64,000 nucleotides of DNA from Sipunculus nudus. Its lineage: Eukaryota; Annelida; Sipuncula; Golfingiida; Sipunculidae. The DNA is taken from positions 31,355,339-31,419,338 of the forward strand of contig CM049316.1 of NCBI GenBank assembly GCA_026874595.1, written 5' to 3'. Every line of letters starts with the position of its first letter. Position 1 is the first letter of the stretch. A program made the translations under genes and the position numbers. Shown piece after piece: positions 61,923 to 64,000 of this stretch. The notes beneath the pieces are model-generated. The model saw only the letters and a program-made list of their open reading frames with translations. It was not told the origin of the DNA and did not search any database.

Positions 61923-64000
61923 AAATTAAGGGCAATATCGTTCAATCAAAACCGCAAATGTATATTTCAGCTATTTTTATAAAAGTCATTTATTGATTTC
62001 TTGGACCCATTTTTCAATTTTAACACAATTTACCTACAGTGTTTTACTATTTCTGACATTATTAGACCCCCGCGAAGTCTAAAAATACATTATTGTCTTC
62101 AGAAAAAGGTGCCAAAAGCAATTATGAAGGCATAATCCCTTTGCTTACACTTTGCTTATGCTTTGCTTATTCTTTGCATACGGCAAAATCAGAACAGAAA
62201 TGCAGCATTTTCCTAAAAATACACACTGATATGACCCATAGGGAGACAGACGGGTTCCCTGGCTACACAGCAGTCCCCGTAAAGTCCAAAAATACATTAT
62301 TTCTTCAGAAAATGGTGCCAAAAAGCAATTATGAAGGCATAATCCCTTTGCTTACCCTTTGCTTATGCTTTGCTTATTCTTTGCTTACGGCAAAATCACA
62401 ACGGAAATGGAGCATTTTCCTAAAAATAAACACTGCTATGACCCATAGGGAGATAGACGGGGACTCTGACTGCACAGCATTCCCGGTTAGTGAACATTAA
62501 TATCAAAAGTAAGGGCAATATCGTTCAATCAAAACCAGAAATGTATATTTCAGCTATTTTTATAAAAGTCATTTATTGATTCCTGGGACCTATTTTCTAA
62601 TTTTAAAAGAATTTACCTACAGTGTTTCACCATTTCTGACGTTATAAGAGCCCCGCAAAGTCTAAAAATACATTATTGTCTTCAGAAAATGGTGCCAAAA
62701 AGCAATTATGAAGGCATAATCCCTTTGCTTAGACTTTGCTTATGCTTTGCTTATTCTTTGCTTACGGCAAAATGACAACAGAAATGCAGCATTTTCCTAA
62801 AAATACACACTGATATGACCCATAGGGAGACAGACGGGTTCCCTGGCTACACAGCAGTCCCGGTTAGTGAACATTAATATAAAAAATAAGGGCAATATCG
62901 TTCAATCAAAACCGCAAGTGTATATTTCAGCTATTTTTATAAAAGTCATTTTTTGGTTTCTTGGACCCATTTTCCAATTTTAACACAATTTACCTATAGT
63001 TTTTTACCATTTCTGACATTATTAGACCCCCGCGAAGTCTAAAAATACATTATTTCTTCAGAAAATGGTGCCAAAAAGCAATTATGAAGGCATAATCCCT
63101 TTGCTTACCCTTTGCTTATGCTTTGCTTATTCTTTGCTTACGGCAAAATCACAACGGAAATGGAGCATTTTCCTAAAAATAAACACTGATATGACCCATA
63201 GGGAGATAGACGGGGACTCTGACTGCACAGCAGTCCCGGTTAGTGAACATTAATATCAAAAGTAAGGGCAATATCGTTCAATCAAAACCAGAAATGTATA
63301 ATTCTGCTACTTTAAAAAAGTCATTTATTGATTCCTGGGACCTATTTTCTAATTTTAACACAATTTACCTATAGTTTTTTACCATTTCTGACATTATTAC
63401 ACCCCCGCGAAGTCTAAAAATACATTATTTCTTCAATAAATGGTGCCAAAAAGCAATTATGAAGGCATAATCCCTTTGCTTACCCTTTGCTTATGCTTTG
63501 CTTATTCTTTGCTTACGGCAAAATCACAACGGAAATGGAGCATTTTCCTAAAAATAAACACTGATATGACCCATAGGGAGATAGACGGGTCCCCTGGCTA
63601 CACAGCAGTCCGGGTTGGTGAACATTAATATCAAAATTAAGGGCAATATCGTTCAATCAAAACCAGAAATGTATATTTCAGCTATTTTTATAAAAGTCAT
63701 TTATTGATTCCTGGGACCTATTTTCTAATTTTAAAAGAATTTACCTACAGTGTTTCACCATTTCTGACGTTATTAGAGCCCCGCAAAGTCTAAAAATACA
63801 TTATTGTCTTCAGAAAATGGTGCCAAAAAGCAATTATGAAGGCATAATCCCTTTGCTTAGACTTTGCTTATGCTTTGCTTATTCTTTGCTTACGGCAAAA
63901 TCACAACAGAAATGCAGCATTTTCCTAAAAATACACACTGATATGACCCATAGGGAGACAGACGGGTTCCCTGGCTACACAGCAGTCCCGGTTAGTGAAC
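61909..64000 (+). repeat. Final forward monomers, running off the window
   Basis: Anchors are 62106 (AAGGTG), 62312, 62689, 63065, 63440 and 63817. Up to about 62,990 the sequence follows 55,036-56,117 at offset 6,873, including the 206-bp monomer; then it switches to other types, with 63440 resembling 56192. The window ends inside a monomer, so the array continues to the right. Confidence 0.9.
62106..62311 (+). repeat. 206-bp monomer, third copy
   Basis: Same internal deletion joint (CAGTCCCCGTAAAG at ~62,275) and AAGGTG anchor as at 25,969 and 55,233. A private change is AATCAGAACAG near 62,190 for AATCACAACAG. Confidence 0.88.

Larger units (their letters stand above)
1..64000 (+). repeat. 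Satellite DNA array, ~376-bp monomer, about 166 monomers
   Basis: The whole window is a head-to-tail array of one AT-rich monomer. Taking the ATG of the recurring ATGGTGCCAAAAAGC as anchor, spacings are 374-377 bp (for example 243, 618, 995, 1369, 1745, 2120). All monomers lie on the plus strand except those in two inverted islands near 27.7-28.4 kb and 57.0-58.1 kb. Monomers differ by scattered substitutions and 1-2 bp indels. Exceptions to the period are 16 truncated 164-bp monomers, three 206-bp ones, four carrying an 84-bp internal duplication, and the rearranged pieces beside the inversions. No unrelated DNA interrupts the array. I do not recognise the family. The organisation is that known for eukaryotic heterochromatic satellites; the chromosomal location is inference. 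Confidence 0.97.

Noticed and set aside
1-64000. CRISPR array or other prokaryotic repeat locus
   Set aside because: There are no short repeats with unique spacers. The 376-bp units are contiguous copies of each other, and no cas-like or any other gene is present.
1-64000. tRNA, rRNA, promoter or terminator elements
   Set aside because: No cloverleaf, rRNA-like or clear promoter sequence was recognised. AT-rich patches resembling TATA boxes recur in every monomer and are expected from base composition.

Overview
The window is one uninterrupted block of satellite DNA. From base 1 to base 64,000 it consists of tandem, AT-rich monomers of about 376 bp (usual spacing 374-377). I count about 166 full or nearly full monomers and 16 shorter ones cut to 164 bp by one shared deletion. 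I see no conventional gene, rRNA, tRNA, CRISPR array, intact transposon or single-copy spacer. Short open frames of 60-135 codons recur once per monomer, but they are by-products of the repeat: the monomer is not a multiple of three long, each frame stops within a monomer or two, and the same frames appear reversed in the inverted parts. The layout (long tandem monomers, higher-order repeats, no genes) points to eukaryotic heterochromatin, such as centromeric, pericentromeric, subtelomeric or sex-chromosome DNA. I do not recognise the family and cannot name the species. Several variable sites look like CpG to TpG/CpA changes, which would fit a genome with cytosine methylation, but this is inference.

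Layout. Block A (1-9,357) recurs almost base for base at 16,209-25,565, an offset of 16,208 bp. Between the two lie a 3,994-bp higher-order repeat (HOR) at 9,319-14,964 (about 1.4 copies) and a short link (14,965-16,208). After A copy 2 comes a rearranged stretch (25,566-32,481) with a 720-bp inversion (27,723-28,442), a 224-bp tandem duplication across the inversion edge, and a patchy 1,880-bp (five-monomer) period. The 3,994-bp HOR returns at 32,482-40,518 (two copies), followed by the same link (40,519-42,311). A 6,723-bp unit follows, once complete (42,387-49,109) and once cut off (49,110-53,339); much of it is block A sequence again. At about 53,320 it switches to a copy of 24,060-29,950 that includes the inversion, here one monomer longer (56,987-58,082). 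The window ends with a 1,668-bp unit in two tandem copies (58,573-61,908) and further forward monomers to the end.

Inside each monomer the clearest structure is a 44-bp run of four 11-bp repeats (nnCTTTGCTTA), probably a trace of how the monomer arose. Subsets also carry two small dyads, TTAGAC/GTCTAA and GACTGC-ACA-GCAGTC. Nothing here works together as a pathway. What the window records is how the array evolved: unequal exchange at several scales, one deletion spread to 16 sites, inversion followed by duplication, and patchwork exchange between monomer types.
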